From contig CADBJU010000003.1 in NCBI GenBank assembly GCA_902795045.1, forward strand, positions 186,001-250,000: DNA of 64,000 bases, given 5' to 3'. The translations under genes and the position numbers were made by a program. The notes under the pieces were generated by a model that saw nothing but the letters and a program-made list of their open reading frames with translations, had not been told where the DNA came from and made no database searches. Below, one piece after another: positions 26,434-35,451 of the stretch. The DNA comes from Oscillospiraceae bacterium (GTDB lineage: Bacteria > Bacillota > Clostridia > Oscillospirales > Oscillospiraceae). The stretch's first letter is position 1. Each line of letters begins with the position of its first letter.

Positions 26434-28182
26434 ATGGGAAATCTTCTGAAACACCTGAAAAAATACTGGCTTCTCGCCCTGCTTGCCTCCGGCTTCATGG
26501 TGGCGGAGGTCTATGTGGATCTCTACCAGCCGCGCATGATGCAGCGCATCGTCGACGAGGGCATCCTGGGCGTCAGCAGCGGCGGCGTATCGAACCTCGA
26601 TCTGGTGATCTCCACCGGGATCCGGATGCTGCTGATCGTTATCGCGGGCGGCCTGTGCGGCATCGGCTCGGCTCTCTTTACCAACATCGCCGGCCAGAAC
26701 TACGGCAACGATATCCGCAAGGCCTGCTTTGAAAAGGTCATGCGCTTCAGCTTCGAGCAGACCGACCGCTTCTCCACCGGCTCGCTCATCACGCGCATCA
26801 CAAACGACGTGACCCAGCTCCAGCAGCTCGTGATGCAGATGATCCGCGGTCTTGTGCGCTGCGTGATGTTCTTCATCGGCGGTACGGCGGCACTGCTGAG
26901 CCTGGATCTGAGCTTCGGCACGATCGTGGCCTGCGCCTTCCCGCTCATCCTGATCGACATTATCTTCGTCGTCTGGCGCACAAACCCGCTCTTTACCGTT
27001 TTGCAGGAGAGTCTTGATCGCCTCAACGGCATCATCCAGGAAAACGTGGCGGGCATCCGCGTGGTTAAGGCCTTTGTGCAGGAAAAAACCGAGGCGCAGC
27101 GCTTCGGGGAGGCAAACCGTCATCTGGTGGACACACAGTTTAACGTACAGGTCATGCTCTCCTTCCTGCGTCCGGTCATGAACATCGTGCTGAACATCGC
27201 CGTAGTCGGCGTCCTCTATGTGGGCTCGGTGCAGGTGCGTCAGGGCGGCGTCGCCCCCGGCATGGTCATGGCCGCCATCACCTATATCTCCCAGATCCTC
27301 AACGGCATGATGATGCTGGCCATGATCTTCCAGACCCTCTCGCGCGGCATGGCCTCGGCAAAGCGTCTGGGCGAGGTGCTGGAGACCGAGTCCTCCATCG
27401 TCCGGGACGATACGCTCCCCCAGGCTTCCGAGGCGCAGAAGGGCACCGTCAGCTTCCGGGGCGTGCGCTTTGCCTACGCGCACAACGGCAAGACCGTCCT
27501 GCATGACATCAACCTTGACATTGCCGCCGGGGAGACGCTGGCTATCATCGGTGCCACCGGCTGCGGCAAATCCACTCTTGTAAACCTCATCCCCCGCTTC
27601 TATGACGCGACGGGCGGGCAGGTTCTGGTGGACGGCACGGATGTGCGCGCCTGGGAGCCCTCCCGGCTCCGGGAAAAGGTCACGATGTGTCTCCAGAAAA
27701 GCGAACTCTTTTCCACCACCATCCGCGACAATATCGCCATCGGCAAGCCCGGTGCCTCTCAGGAGGAGATTGAAGCGGCGGCCCGGGCCGCGCAGGCGGA
27801 CGATTTTATCCGCCAGCAGCCGGAGGGCTACGATACCCCCGTTGCCGAGCGCGGCATGAGCCTCTCCGGCGGGCAGCGCCAGCGCATTGCCATCGCCCGG
27901 GCGCTCCTGAAGCGCAGCGAGATCCTGATTTTTGACGACTCCACCAGCGCCCTCGACCTCAAGACGGAGGCGAAGCTGTACGAGGCGCTCAGCCGCGATT
28001 ACGGCGACGTGACCAAGATCATCATCGCCCAGCGCATTGCCTCGGTGCAGAATGCGGACCGCATCGTCGTGCTCGACGGCGGGACCATCGCCGCCTGCGG
28101 CAGCCACCGCGAGCTGATGGCATCCAGCCCCATTTACCGGGATATCTATGATTCCCAGCTTCGAGAGGAGGCGACGGCATGA
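26434..28182 (+). CDS. heterodimeric ABC exporter subunit 1 (degenerate catalytic site)
   Basis: About 582 residues: six membrane helices (residues ~15-310) and an ATPase domain with GATGCGKST, signature LSGGQRQRIAIARAL and Walker B ILIFDDSTSALD. The catalytic Glu after Walker B is Asp, as in the degenerate subunit of heterodimeric exporters such as TM287/288 and BmrCD. ATG codons at 26428 and 26434 are both possible; MGNLLKHLKKYW from 26434 is the usual N-terminus. The stop overlaps the next gene in an ATGA arrangement. Probably exports drugs, lipids or peptides. There is no C39 peptidase domain, so it is not a leader-cleaving peptide exporter. Confidence 0.93.
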   Translation: MGNLLKHLKKYWLLALLASGFMVAEVYVDLYQPRMMQRIVDEGILGVSSGGVSNLDLVISTGIRMLLIVIAGGLCGIGSALFTNIAGQNYGNDIRKACFEKVMRFSFEQTDRFSTGSLITRITNDVTQLQQLVMQMIRGLVRCVMFFIGGTAALLSLDLSFGTIVACAFPLILIDIIFVVWRTNPLFTVLQESLDRLNGIIQENVAGIRVVKAFVQEKTEAQRFGEANRHLVDTQFNVQVMLSFLRPVMNIVLNIAVVGVLYVGSVQVRQGGVAPGMVMAAITYISQILNGMMMLAMIFQTLSRGMASAKRLGEVLETESSIVRDDTLPQASEAQKGTVSFRGVRFAYAHNGKTVLHDINLDIAAGETLAIIGATGCGKSTLVNLIPRFYDATGGQVLVDGTDVRAWEPSRLREKVTMCLQKSELFSTTIRDNIAIGKPGASQEEIEAAARAAQADDFIRQQPEGYDTPVAERGMSLSGGQRQRIAIARALLKRSEILIFDDSTSALDLKTEAKLYEALSRDYGDVTKIIIAQRIASVQNADRIVVLDGGTIAACGSHRELMASSPIYRDIYDSQLREEATA

Positions 28183-29993
28183 GCGGAGCCATTCAATCCA
28201 GAGCCGCGCAGCAGGGCTTCGGTCGGCGCGGCCCCAATCTCGGCGCGCCCACGGAAAAGCCCAAGGATGGGCGGCAGACCCTCCGCCGCCTGCTGGGGTA
28301 CTTCCGCCCGGAGCTGAAATATGTGATCTATCTCGCCCTGAGCGTCGTGCTGGCCGTAGCGGCGGGCGTGATCGCGCCGCGCCTGCAGAGCAGCGTGATC
28401 GACGATCTGGTGGCGCGGGAATTTGACGCCATCCCGCCGATTCTCGGGATGATGCTCTGTGTGTACATCGTAAACGGCGTCGCAACGCTCCTGCAGGGCT
28501 TTCTGTCAGCCCGGCTCGGGCAGCGGGTCATCTACCGCCTGCGCGCCGAGCTCTTCGGCAAGGTCATCAATCTGCCCATCCCCTATCTCGACAGCCATTC
28601 CCACGGTGATCTCATGAGCCGCATGACCAACGACGCCGAGAACGTCTCCAACGTCATCAGCTCCTCGCTTTCCTCCCTGTTCTCCGGCGTGCTCACGCTC
28701 ATCGGCACCCTGGTCATGATGTTCAGCTACAGCGTCCCGCTGACGCTTCTGACCTGTGTTACCGTGCTTCTTTCGGTGCTTGTGACGCGGGTGATGTCCG
28801 CGCTCATGCGGCGCTATTATCTCAAGCGCCAGGTGCTGCTGGGCCAGCTCAACGGCATTGTGGAGGAAAAGGTCAGCGCCGGGAAGACCGTTACAGCCTA
28901 CAATCTTCAGGAAGCCACGATCCGGGACTTTGCCGAGACCAGCGACGCGCTGACCAAAACCGGCATCATCGCCGATGTGATCGGCAACGCCATGGGGCCG
29001 CTGATGAACATGATCAACAACTTCTCCTTTGTGATCGTGGCGGCCTTCGGCGCGTGGTTTGCGCTGCGCGGCATGATCTCGGTCGGCGTGATCTCCGCCT
29101 TCATCATTTACTCCAAACAGTTCAGCCGCCCCATCAACGAGCTTGCCCAGCTCTACGGCCAGATCCAGACCGCCGTCGCCGGCGCGGAGCGCATCTTCTC
29201 CGTCCTCGACGCTGAGAGTGAGGACAAGAGCGGAAGCCGCGAGCTGCCCGTCCATGAGGGCGTCATCGAGTTCAAGAACGTCAATTTCAGCTATGTCCCC
29301 GGCAAACAGGTGATCTACGACTTCAACCTCAGGGTCGAGGCGGGCAAAAAAATCGCGCTCGTGGGCTCCACCGGCTCCGGCAAGACCACCATCGTCAATC
29401 TGCTGATGCGCTTTTATGAGCTGGACAGCGGCTGCATCACGGTCGACGGGGCGGACATCCGGGACATCTCCTGCGATGTGCTGCGTGACGCGGTGGGCAT
29501 TGTCCTCCAGGACAGCGTCCTGTTTACCGACACTGTGCGCAACAACCTCAAATACGCCGACCGCTCCATCTCCGACAAGAAGATGATTGAGGCCGCCGAG
29601 AGCTCCAACTGCGACAAGGTCGTCGCCGCGCTGCCGGACGGCTACGACACGGTCCTGACCGCCGCGGGCGCGAATCTCTCCCAGGGCCAGCGCCAGCTCC
29701 TGACCATCGGGCGGGCCTTCCTCAGCTATCCGAAGATCCTGATTCTGGACGAGGCCACCTCCAGCGTGGATACCCGCACCGAAAAGCAGATCCAGAACGC
29801 CATGGTGGAGCTGATGAAAAACCGCACCAGTCTCATCATCGCCCACCGCCTGTCCACCATCCGTGACGCAGACCAGATCGTGGTCATGGAGCAGGGACAC
29901 ATCATCGAGACCGGGACCCACGAGGAGCTGCTCAAAAAGAAGGGCGATTACTACCGCCTGTACATGACTCAGTTTGCCGGTCAGGCCACGTGA
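28179..29993 (+). CDS. heterodimeric ABC exporter subunit 2
   Basis: 604 residues with an N-terminal extension of about 35 residues, six helices and an ATPase domain: Walker A GSTGSGKTT, signature LSQGQRQLLTIGRAF (Gln in place of the second Gly), Walker B ILILDEATSSVD with the catalytic Glu intact, and H-loop IIAHRLS. The consensus Walker B Glu here and its loss in the partner are what is expected of a working asymmetric pair. Starts within the stop of the preceding gene. No clear terminator follows; a repeat element lies at 30135. Confidence 0.94.
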   Translation: MSGAIQSRAAQQGFGRRGPNLGAPTEKPKDGRQTLRRLLGYFRPELKYVIYLALSVVLAVAAGVIAPRLQSSVIDDLVAREFDAIPPILGMMLCVYIVNGVATLLQGFLSARLGQRVIYRLRAELFGKVINLPIPYLDSHSHGDLMSRMTNDAENVSNVISSSLSSLFSGVLTLIGTLVMMFSYSVPLTLLTCVTVLLSVLVTRVMSALMRRYYLKRQVLLGQLNGIVEEKVSAGKTVTAYNLQEATIRDFAETSDALTKTGIIADVIGNAMGPLMNMINNFSFVIVAAFGAWFALRGMISVGVISAFIIYSKQFSRPINELAQLYGQIQTAVAGAERIFSVLDAESEDKSGSRELPVHEGVIEFKNVNFSYVPGKQVIYDFNLRVEAGKKIALVGSTGSGKTTIVNLLMRFYELDSGCITVDGADIRDISCDVLRDAVGIVLQDSVLFTDTVRNNLKYADRSISDKKMIEAAESSNCDKVVAALPDGYDTVLTAAGANLSQGQRQLLTIGRAFLSYPKILILDEATSSVDTRTEKQIQNAMVELMKNRTSLIIAHRLSTIRDADQIVVMEQGHIIETGTHEELLKKKGDYYRLYMTQFAGQAT

Positions 29994-30134
29994 TCTTTCT
30001 TAACCCCCATAAGCAAAAATGGGCACGCTGCTAAATGCGCGTCATCCTCCCTTTGTGATCTGCGTGTTCATATTCGGCAGCGGTCTGCCCCTGCCAAAGC
30101 TTTACGCCGGCAGTGCGGCAGACCGCCGTTTTTA

Positions 30135-30270
30135 CCCTCTCAGTCACCAGTGTGCGCACTGGTAACAGCTCCCCCCGAGGGGGAGCCAAGCCCCTGACTG
30201 TGAGCGCACAAAAACATGGCTCTCCCTTTGGGGGAGCTGGCACCACCGCTCGCGGCGGTGACTGAGAGGG
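30135..30270. repeat. MITE/REP-like palindromic element
   Basis: 136 bp beginning CCCTCTCAGTCACC and ending GGTGACTGAGAGGG, with inner arms AGCTCCCCC / GGGGGAGCT and several smaller hairpins. It carries no reading frame. It lies 31 bp upstream of the GH31 start and could act as a transcript-ending or spacing element. Confidence 0.7.
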
Positions 30271-30300
30271 CAGCTTACTCTGACAGAAGGGAGCATGTTC

Positions 30301-32796
30301 ATGGATATTTGCAGAAAAACCACCGGGCTTGAAAAAGGCGATGGCTATACACTTATTCACACCAACAGCTGCGATATCAAGATCGTATTCTTGACCGACG
30401 AGATCGTGCGTGTCCGCGCCTCCTTCGACAAGGAGCTGGCGGAGGAATCCTACATCCTCATGACCACCGCGTGGGCCGACCGTCTCGACCCCCTCTTTGA
30501 GGGGCAGCGCACCCGCCTCACGCCCGTGGAGCCGAAGTTCACCGACGGGGAGAAAACCCTCGTCTTCGAGACGAAAGCCCTGCGCCTGGAGCTGGACAAG
30601 GATCCCATCTGTATCCGCCTCTATGATGCCGACGGTACCGAGCTCTATTCCACCCTCGCGGGTTCTCCCTTCACCCTCGACACCAACAGGCGCGTCACCG
30701 CCTACTCGCGCATGCAGGAGGACGACTGCTTCTACGGCTTCGGCGAGAAAGCCGGGGCGCTCAACAAGAACAAGGCCTTCCTGCGCGAGCGCGCCACCGA
30801 CGCCATGGGCTACGACGCCGAGCTCATGGATACCCTCTACAAGCACATTCCGTTTTACATCCGCTTAAACCGCGAGACGAAGAAGGCCGTGGGTCTCTTC
30901 TACCACAATTTCTATGAGTCCGTATTCAACATGGGCAAGGAGAAATCCAACTACTGGCCGCGCTACACCTACTGGCAGGCCGACGGCGGCGACATCGACC
31001 TGTTCCTGCTGGGCGGCAATACCCTGAGCCGCATAGTCGACAACTACACCCTGCTCACGGGCCGCCCCGCCCTGCTGCCGAAGCGCGCGCTGGGCTACCA
31101 GGGCTCGAGCATGTACTACCCAGAGCTTGAGAAGGACAGCGACGACGCGGTGCTGGACTTCATTGACACCATCAAGGAGGAGGGCTTCCCCATCGACGGC
31201 TTCCACCTCTCCTCCGGTTACACCAGCGTAAAGGGCAAGCGCTGCGTCTTCACCTGGAACACCGAGCGCTTCAAGGATCCCCGCGCCTACTTTGCCGCCA
31301 TGAACGAGAAGGGCGCGCAGAACGTTCCGAACGTGAAGCCCGGCATCCTCCTGTGCCACCCCTGGTTCGACGAATTCAACAAAAAGGACGTCTTCGTCAA
31401 GGACAGCGAGAATCCCGACACCTATGCCGTCGGCTCCTGGTGGGGCGGCGACGGCGCTTTCTGGGACTACACCAAGCCCGAAGCCCGCAGAGCGTGGAAG
31501 GACTACCTCATCGAAAACGTCATCGACGTGGGCACCGACTCCGTCTGGGACGACAACTGCGAGTATGACAGCCTCCTGGACAAGGACGCAAAGGTGGACT
31601 TTGACGGCAAGGGCGGCACTATCGGCCAGCTCAAGCCCCTCATGTGCACCATCATGTGCCGCCTCGGCAACGAGGCCGTGGAGGAGCATAACCCCGATGC
31701 GCGGCCTTACGTCGTCTGCCGCAGCGGCAGCTCCGGTATCCAGAAGTACGCCCAGACCTGGTGCGGCGACAACTACACCAGCTGGAAGAGCCTGCAGTAC
31801 AACATCCCCATCATCACGGGCATGGGCCTCTCCGGCCAGCCCAACGAGGGCGCGGATATCGGCGGCTTCGCCGGCCCCGCCCCGAGTGAGGAACTTTTCG
31901 TCCGCTGGGTGCAGAACGGCATCTTCCAGCCGCGCTTCTCCATCCACTCCGCCTCCAACGACAACACCGTCACCGAGCCCTGGATGTTCCGCGACTCCGC
32001 ACCCCTGATCCGCGACGCCATCCTGCTGCGCTACCGCCTGACCCCCTACCTCTACTCCGCCGAGTACGAAGCCAACCAGACCGGCGCCCCCATCATGCGC
32101 GCGCTGGTGTACGAGTTCCAGAACGACGAGAAGGTCTACGACGAGAGCTTCGAGTTCCTTTACGGCCGCGACATTCTGGTGGCAAACGTCATCGAGCCGG
32201 GCGCGAAAACGAAGAAGGTCTATCTCCCCGCCGGCTGCAAGTGGTACGACTGGAACGACAAGTTCCGCTGCTATGAGGGCGGGCAGACCATCGAGGTGCC
32301 GGTCGATCTCACGACCATCCCGCTCTTTATCCGCGAGGGCGCAATCATCCCCATGGCGTTGAATCAGCTCATGAGCATGGAGCGCGATCACATGACGGCC
32401 CTGTATCTCATCCTCGCCCCCGGCAAGGAGAGCAGCTATACGCTGTACGACGACGACGGGGTCTCCAACGACTACCGCCGCGGCGTCTACCGCAAGACCG
32501 AGATCTCCATGACCGGCGAGAGCGTCGTGAAGGTCGCCTTCAAGGGCGAGGGCAGCTACACCGATTTTGTCGAGACCGTCACGGTCGAAATGATCCGCAA
32601 GGATCGCAGCCCCTTCTGGGTGGCCCTCGGCGATAAGAAGCTCGAGCATTACCTCAACCGCCGCAAGTTCGACGAGGCCAAAGAGGGCTGGTACTACAGC
32701 CAGTCCAGGCGCGCCGTGCTGGTCAAGTATGCAAACCCGAAGCACGACGTAAGCTTGACCGTGAGCTTCGAGGACTTTGATCTGGTAGGCATGTAG
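30301..32796 (+). CDS. GH31 alpha-glucosidase/alpha-xylosidase-type glycosidase
   Basis: 831 residues from the ATG at 30301; an ATG two codons upstream sits too close to the GAAGGGAG ribosome binding site. Family GH31 features: N-terminal beta-sandwich, FYGFGEKAGALNKN, LPKRALGYQGS at the barrel start, and GTDSVWDDNCEY near residue 416, the segment that normally carries the nucleophile Asp. Further blocks are VVCRSGSSGIQKYAQTWCGD and GADIGGFAGPAPSEELFVRW, then a C-terminal beta-sandwich (YDDDGVSNDYRRGVY). There is no signal peptide, so it is cytoplasmic. Substrate (alpha-glucoside, xyloside or sulfoquinovoside) cannot be fixed from the sequence. It stands alone on the plus strand. Confidence 0.93.
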   Translation: MDICRKTTGLEKGDGYTLIHTNSCDIKIVFLTDEIVRVRASFDKELAEESYILMTTAWADRLDPLFEGQRTRLTPVEPKFTDGEKTLVFETKALRLELDKDPICIRLYDADGTELYSTLAGSPFTLDTNRRVTAYSRMQEDDCFYGFGEKAGALNKNKAFLRERATDAMGYDAELMDTLYKHIPFYIRLNRETKKAVGLFYHNFYESVFNMGKEKSNYWPRYTYWQADGGDIDLFLLGGNTLSRIVDNYTLLTGRPALLPKRALGYQGSSMYYPELEKDSDDAVLDFIDTIKEEGFPIDGFHLSSGYTSVKGKRCVFTWNTERFKDPRAYFAAMNEKGAQNVPNVKPGILLCHPWFDEFNKKDVFVKDSENPDTYAVGSWWGGDGAFWDYTKPEARRAWKDYLIENVIDVGTDSVWDDNCEYDSLLDKDAKVDFDGKGGTIGQLKPLMCTIMCRLGNEAVEEHNPDARPYVVCRSGSSGIQKYAQTWCGDNYTSWKSLQYNIPIITGMGLSGQPNEGADIGGFAGPAPSEELFVRWVQNGIFQPRFSIHSASNDNTVTEPWMFRDSAPLIRDAILLRYRLTPYLYSAEYEANQTGAPIMRALVYEFQNDEKVYDESFEFLYGRDILVANVIEPGAKTKKVYLPAGCKWYDWNDKFRCYEGGQTIEVPVDLTTIPLFIREGAIIPMALNQLMSMERDHMTALYLILAPGKESSYTLYDDDGVSNDYRRGVYRKTEISMTGESVVKVAFKGEGSYTDFVETVTVEMIRKDRSPFWVALGDKKLEHYLNRRKFDEAKEGWYYSQSRRAVLVKYANPKHDVSLTVSFEDFDLVGM

Positions 32797-32798
32797 TA

Positions 32799-32824
32799 AA
32801 AAGCGGAGCTATGGCCTCCGCTTC
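32799..32824 (+). terminator. hairpin after the GH31 gene
   Basis: AAGCGGAG / CTCCGCTT stem three bases after the stop, without a U-tract. A second hairpin, CCGGTAAAG / CTTTACCGG (32906-32946), lies in the same 268-bp gap. I see no gene in the gap. Confidence 0.5.
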
Positions 32825-33064
32825 ACGGACAAATCAGTATCGTCGCGCAGTGACTTCTTACAACACTCCTTTCCTCTTCAGTCATGACGCTTGTACGCTG
32901 TGCGGCCGGTAAAGAACAGCGCATATTTTGAAGAACACTTTACCGGGCCTGCCCTGCGAGTATAGAGGAAGGAATTCTGTCATCGGCGATTACGTGGATT
33001 GCAGCTAAAACAACGAAACCGGAGATAAACTGCCCGCACCGGCAGGGAAGGGATGATTGGGGCT

Positions 33065-34966
33065 ATGAAAAAGTATCTTGCGTTGATCCTCATATTGCTA
33101 ATGGCTTTCGGCACATTTCCTGTGGAGGCGTCAGCCGACGCCGCTGTCCATGGCAAGGTTGCGGAGATCGATACATATGGTCAGGCACTGTTGGACATCA
33201 CCAAGGAGGATTTCAAAAAAGCGGGGTTCGATCCGGGAGATATCGTCACTGTGACCTGCGGCAGCTATACCGGCAGCATGCCCTGCTTCACCGGCTACTA
33301 TGCGGATCGCGGAGAGTGTATGCTGCGTGTCAATCCGTATCTGCCCAATATCACGTTATGCATCAATTACGGCGATTTTGCGAAAATCGCGGGGATCGGC
33401 GCGGGCGATAACGTGGACATCACGCTCAAGGAGAAGGGCGGTGCGCTGGAGCTTCAGGAAATCAACGATCTGACTTACAGCGATGACCGGGCCGACAGCC
33501 CGTCCGATGCGGCGTTTGCCAATTTCCGGCCCATCGTGGAGGGAAAGCTGTACCGCAGCGCGTCTCCTGTGGACAACACGATCAAGCGCGCGCGATACGC
33601 CGATGCCCTGATCCGGGAGGCGGGCGTTCAGACGGTCATGAACCTCAACAATACACCTGAGGAAGTCGCCGCATGTCTGGCTGCGGAAGACTTTGCTTCC
33701 CCCTGGTACAGAGCGTTATATGAAGCGGGAAAGGTCATCGCTCTGGGAATGGTGATTGATTTCTCCTCGGAAGAATTTGGGGCGGGCATCGCAGAAGGCT
33801 TTACCTTCCTCGCCCAAGGGGATACGCCCTATCTCGTGCACTGTCTGGAGGGAAAGGACCGCGCCGGATTCGCGGCCATGGTGCTGGAAGCATTGATGGG
33901 CTGGCGTGAGGAAGAGATCGTGGCTGATTATATGCGCAGCTACACCAACTATTACGGCATTGAACCCGGTACCGAAAAATACGAACTGATCGCGGAAAAG
34001 AACATAGAGGAGATGCTGTGCATCCTGGCGGGTCTGGAGTCCGGCGCATCCCTTGCCGAAACGGATCTGCGGGCCGCGGCAGAAGCCTATCTGCTCAGCC
34101 ACGGCATGGCGGAGCAAAGCCTGACGCAGCTTGAAGACAAGCTTGCTTTAAGCGCTCCCGCCCCTGCGAAAGACGCAGAGGAAGCGCAGCTGATCAAAGA
34201 TATCATTTTATACTACGGATGTCACGGCGAAGCGGCAGAGGAAGAAATCCATGATCTTCTTGCGGCCTTGAAAGAAGCAGACGCAGATCAGGGAACGCTT
34301 TGGGAAAGCATCGTGGATTACTGGAGGTATGTCAATACGGACCTCGTGATCAACACGAAAACGCTGCCCGAAAATCTTCCGAAGGACGGCAGCCTTGCCC
34401 TCGTGATTTTGGGCGCGGCGCTCAATGCCGACGGCAGTATGCGCGATGAGCTGATCGGGCGGCTGCAGGTCGGCCTTGCATGTGCCGGGCAATATCCGAA
34501 CGCCTATGTTGTCTGCACCGGCGGCGGGACGGCAAAGGAGAACAGGGATGTTACGGAAGCGGGGCAGATGGGTGCCTGGCTGCTGGAACACGGTCTGGAA
34601 AAGAACAGGCTGATCCTCGAGGATCGATCCCTGTCCACGATCGAAAACGCACGGTACACACTGGATATCCTCCACAGGGAATACCCGCAGGTCGTCTCTC
34701 TTGCAATCATCAGCAGCGACTATCACACCGCAAGAGGCGCGCTTTTGTTTGAGACCTCTTCGCTCATGGCAAATCGTGGAATACGGGTCGTTTCAAACTG
34801 CGCTTCTCCCGCTCCGGATAAGGCGTATACGGACGACTATCTCCGCGGATGGCAGATGTATAATCTGCTGCAGTTGATCGGGGAAGAGGAGCTGGCATGG
34901 CAGTATATACATGATCCCGAAAACTTCCCGAGACCGGTGCTGTATGGGTGGGCCGAGGCCGCATAA
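33065..34966 (+). CDS. secreted tyrosine-phosphatase-like / DUF218 (YdcF/SanA-like) fusion
   Basis: About 633 residues. A signal peptide (MKKYLALILILLMAFGTFPV, EASA) is followed by a beta-rich region to about 150. The phosphatase domain has LYRSASPVDN and the full loop HCLEGKDRAG near residue 258, matching the C-x5-R active site of Tyr_phosphatase3-type enzymes. From about residue 444 there is a DUF218 domain (ALVILGAALNADGSM, VVCTGGG, IISSDYHTARGALLFE), a fold linked to envelope functions. The ATG at 33065 is preferred over one four codons earlier because the earlier one directly abuts GGGAAGGG. Combining a phosphatase with DUF218 outside the cell suggests envelope or phosphoprotein remodelling; substrate unknown. 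Confidence 0.85.
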   Translation: MKKYLALILILLMAFGTFPVEASADAAVHGKVAEIDTYGQALLDITKEDFKKAGFDPGDIVTVTCGSYTGSMPCFTGYYADRGECMLRVNPYLPNITLCINYGDFAKIAGIGAGDNVDITLKEKGGALELQEINDLTYSDDRADSPSDAAFANFRPIVEGKLYRSASPVDNTIKRARYADALIREAGVQTVMNLNNTPEEVAACLAAEDFASPWYRALYEAGKVIALGMVIDFSSEEFGAGIAEGFTFLAQGDTPYLVHCLEGKDRAGFAAMVLEALMGWREEEIVADYMRSYTNYYGIEPGTEKYELIAEKNIEEMLCILAGLESGASLAETDLRAAAEAYLLSHGMAEQSLTQLEDKLALSAPAPAKDAEEAQLIKDIILYYGCHGEAAEEEIHDLLAALKEADADQGTLWESIVDYWRYVNTDLVINTKTLPENLPKDGSLALVILGAALNADGSMRDELIGRLQVGLACAGQYPNAYVVCTGGGTAKENRDVTEAGQMGAWLLEHGLEKNRLILEDRSLSTIENARYTLDILHREYPQVVSLAIISSDYHTARGALLFETSSLMANRGIRVVSNCASPAPDKAYTDDYLRGWQMYNLLQLIGEEELAWQYIHDPENFPRPVLYGWAEAA

Positions 34967-35056
34967 AAAACGCGCTTCGGCGGCGCGCCGCCAAAGCCCC
35001 GGCCTATTTTGGTCCTGCAATATGAGCCTGCCTGCTGATTTATTCCGAATACAGCA

Positions 35057-35086
35057 CAGGGGGCTGTCCGAAGAGACAGTCCCCTG
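35057..35086 (-). terminator. hairpin downstream of the PepSY peptide gene
   Basis: CAGGGG-ACTGTC / GACAG-CCCCCTG stem with a 6-nt loop, 17 bp after the peptide stop on the minus strand. The U-tract is weak. Confidence 0.5.
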
Positions 35087-35102
35087 CTTGTTTGCTATGG
35101 AA

Positions 35103-35366
35103 TTAATCCCAGTCCTTCTCGAACTTGAGGACGGAACCGGACTCGGCGTCGATGTCATACTCGTACTCCATGCCGCCCTGGTAGAACTTGATCTCCCAGA
35201 CCTTTCTGCCGTGCTCATAGTCCATCTCCGCCTTCTTCACGAAGTCGAGCTGATCCTTCTTGAGCTGTGCATGCTCCAGCGCCTTTCCGAGGGCCTCGTC
35301 CTGCGTGAGGGTGCCGCCTGAGATCTTTTCCAGTTCCGTATCGTTGAGCTTGTTGCTGTTAGCCAT
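35103..35366 (-). CDS. double-glycine-leader peptide with PepSY domain
   Basis: 87 residues. Residues 1-18 (MANSNKLNDTELEKISGG) form a typical double-glycine leader (L-x2-x-EL-x-x-I-S-GG) of the kind cut by C39 peptidases during export. The remaining 69 residues have a PepSY pattern: DEALGKALEHA helix, KAEMDYEHGRKVWEIKFYQG and YEYDIDAESGSVLKFEKD, the last being the signature strand-turn of the family. PepSY domains often inhibit proteases or act in signalling; pairing with a GG leader implies ABC export of a small protein. RBS AAGGAG. No leader-peptidase transporter lies in the window. Confidence 0.85.
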   Translation of the reverse strand: MANSNKLNDTELEKISGGTLTQDEALGKALEHAQLKKDQLDFVKKAEMDYEHGRKVWEIKFYQGGMEYEYDIDAESGSVLKFEKDWD

Positions 35367-35412
35367 TATGATCGTCTCCTTTTTTGATGTTTATTTTTAT
35401 GTTCTTTGTGAG

Positions 35413-35442
35413 TCTATCTTAGCACACGAACCGTCACACAAG
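35413..35442 (-). promoter_or_regulatory. promoter-like motif shared with the GG-peptide gene at 40576
   Basis: On the minus strand TGTGACGGTTCGTGTG-C-TAAGAT. The first part matches TGTGACATTTCGTATG at 40664-40683, and both run into an extended -10 (TG-n-TAAGAT here, TG-n-TATTCT there). It is 47 bp from the PepSY peptide start. Confidence 0.6.
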
Positions 35443-35451
35443 CATCACACA

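Noticed and set aside
26434-29993. ABC exporter as transporter/peptidase for the double-glycine peptides
   Set aside because: Neither subunit has an N-terminal C39 peptidase, and the pair matches heterodimeric multidrug exporters.
30031-30846. Minus-strand frame across the palindromic repeat and GH31 start
   Set aside because: Runs through a repeat element and antisense to a well-supported GH31 gene; no RBS.
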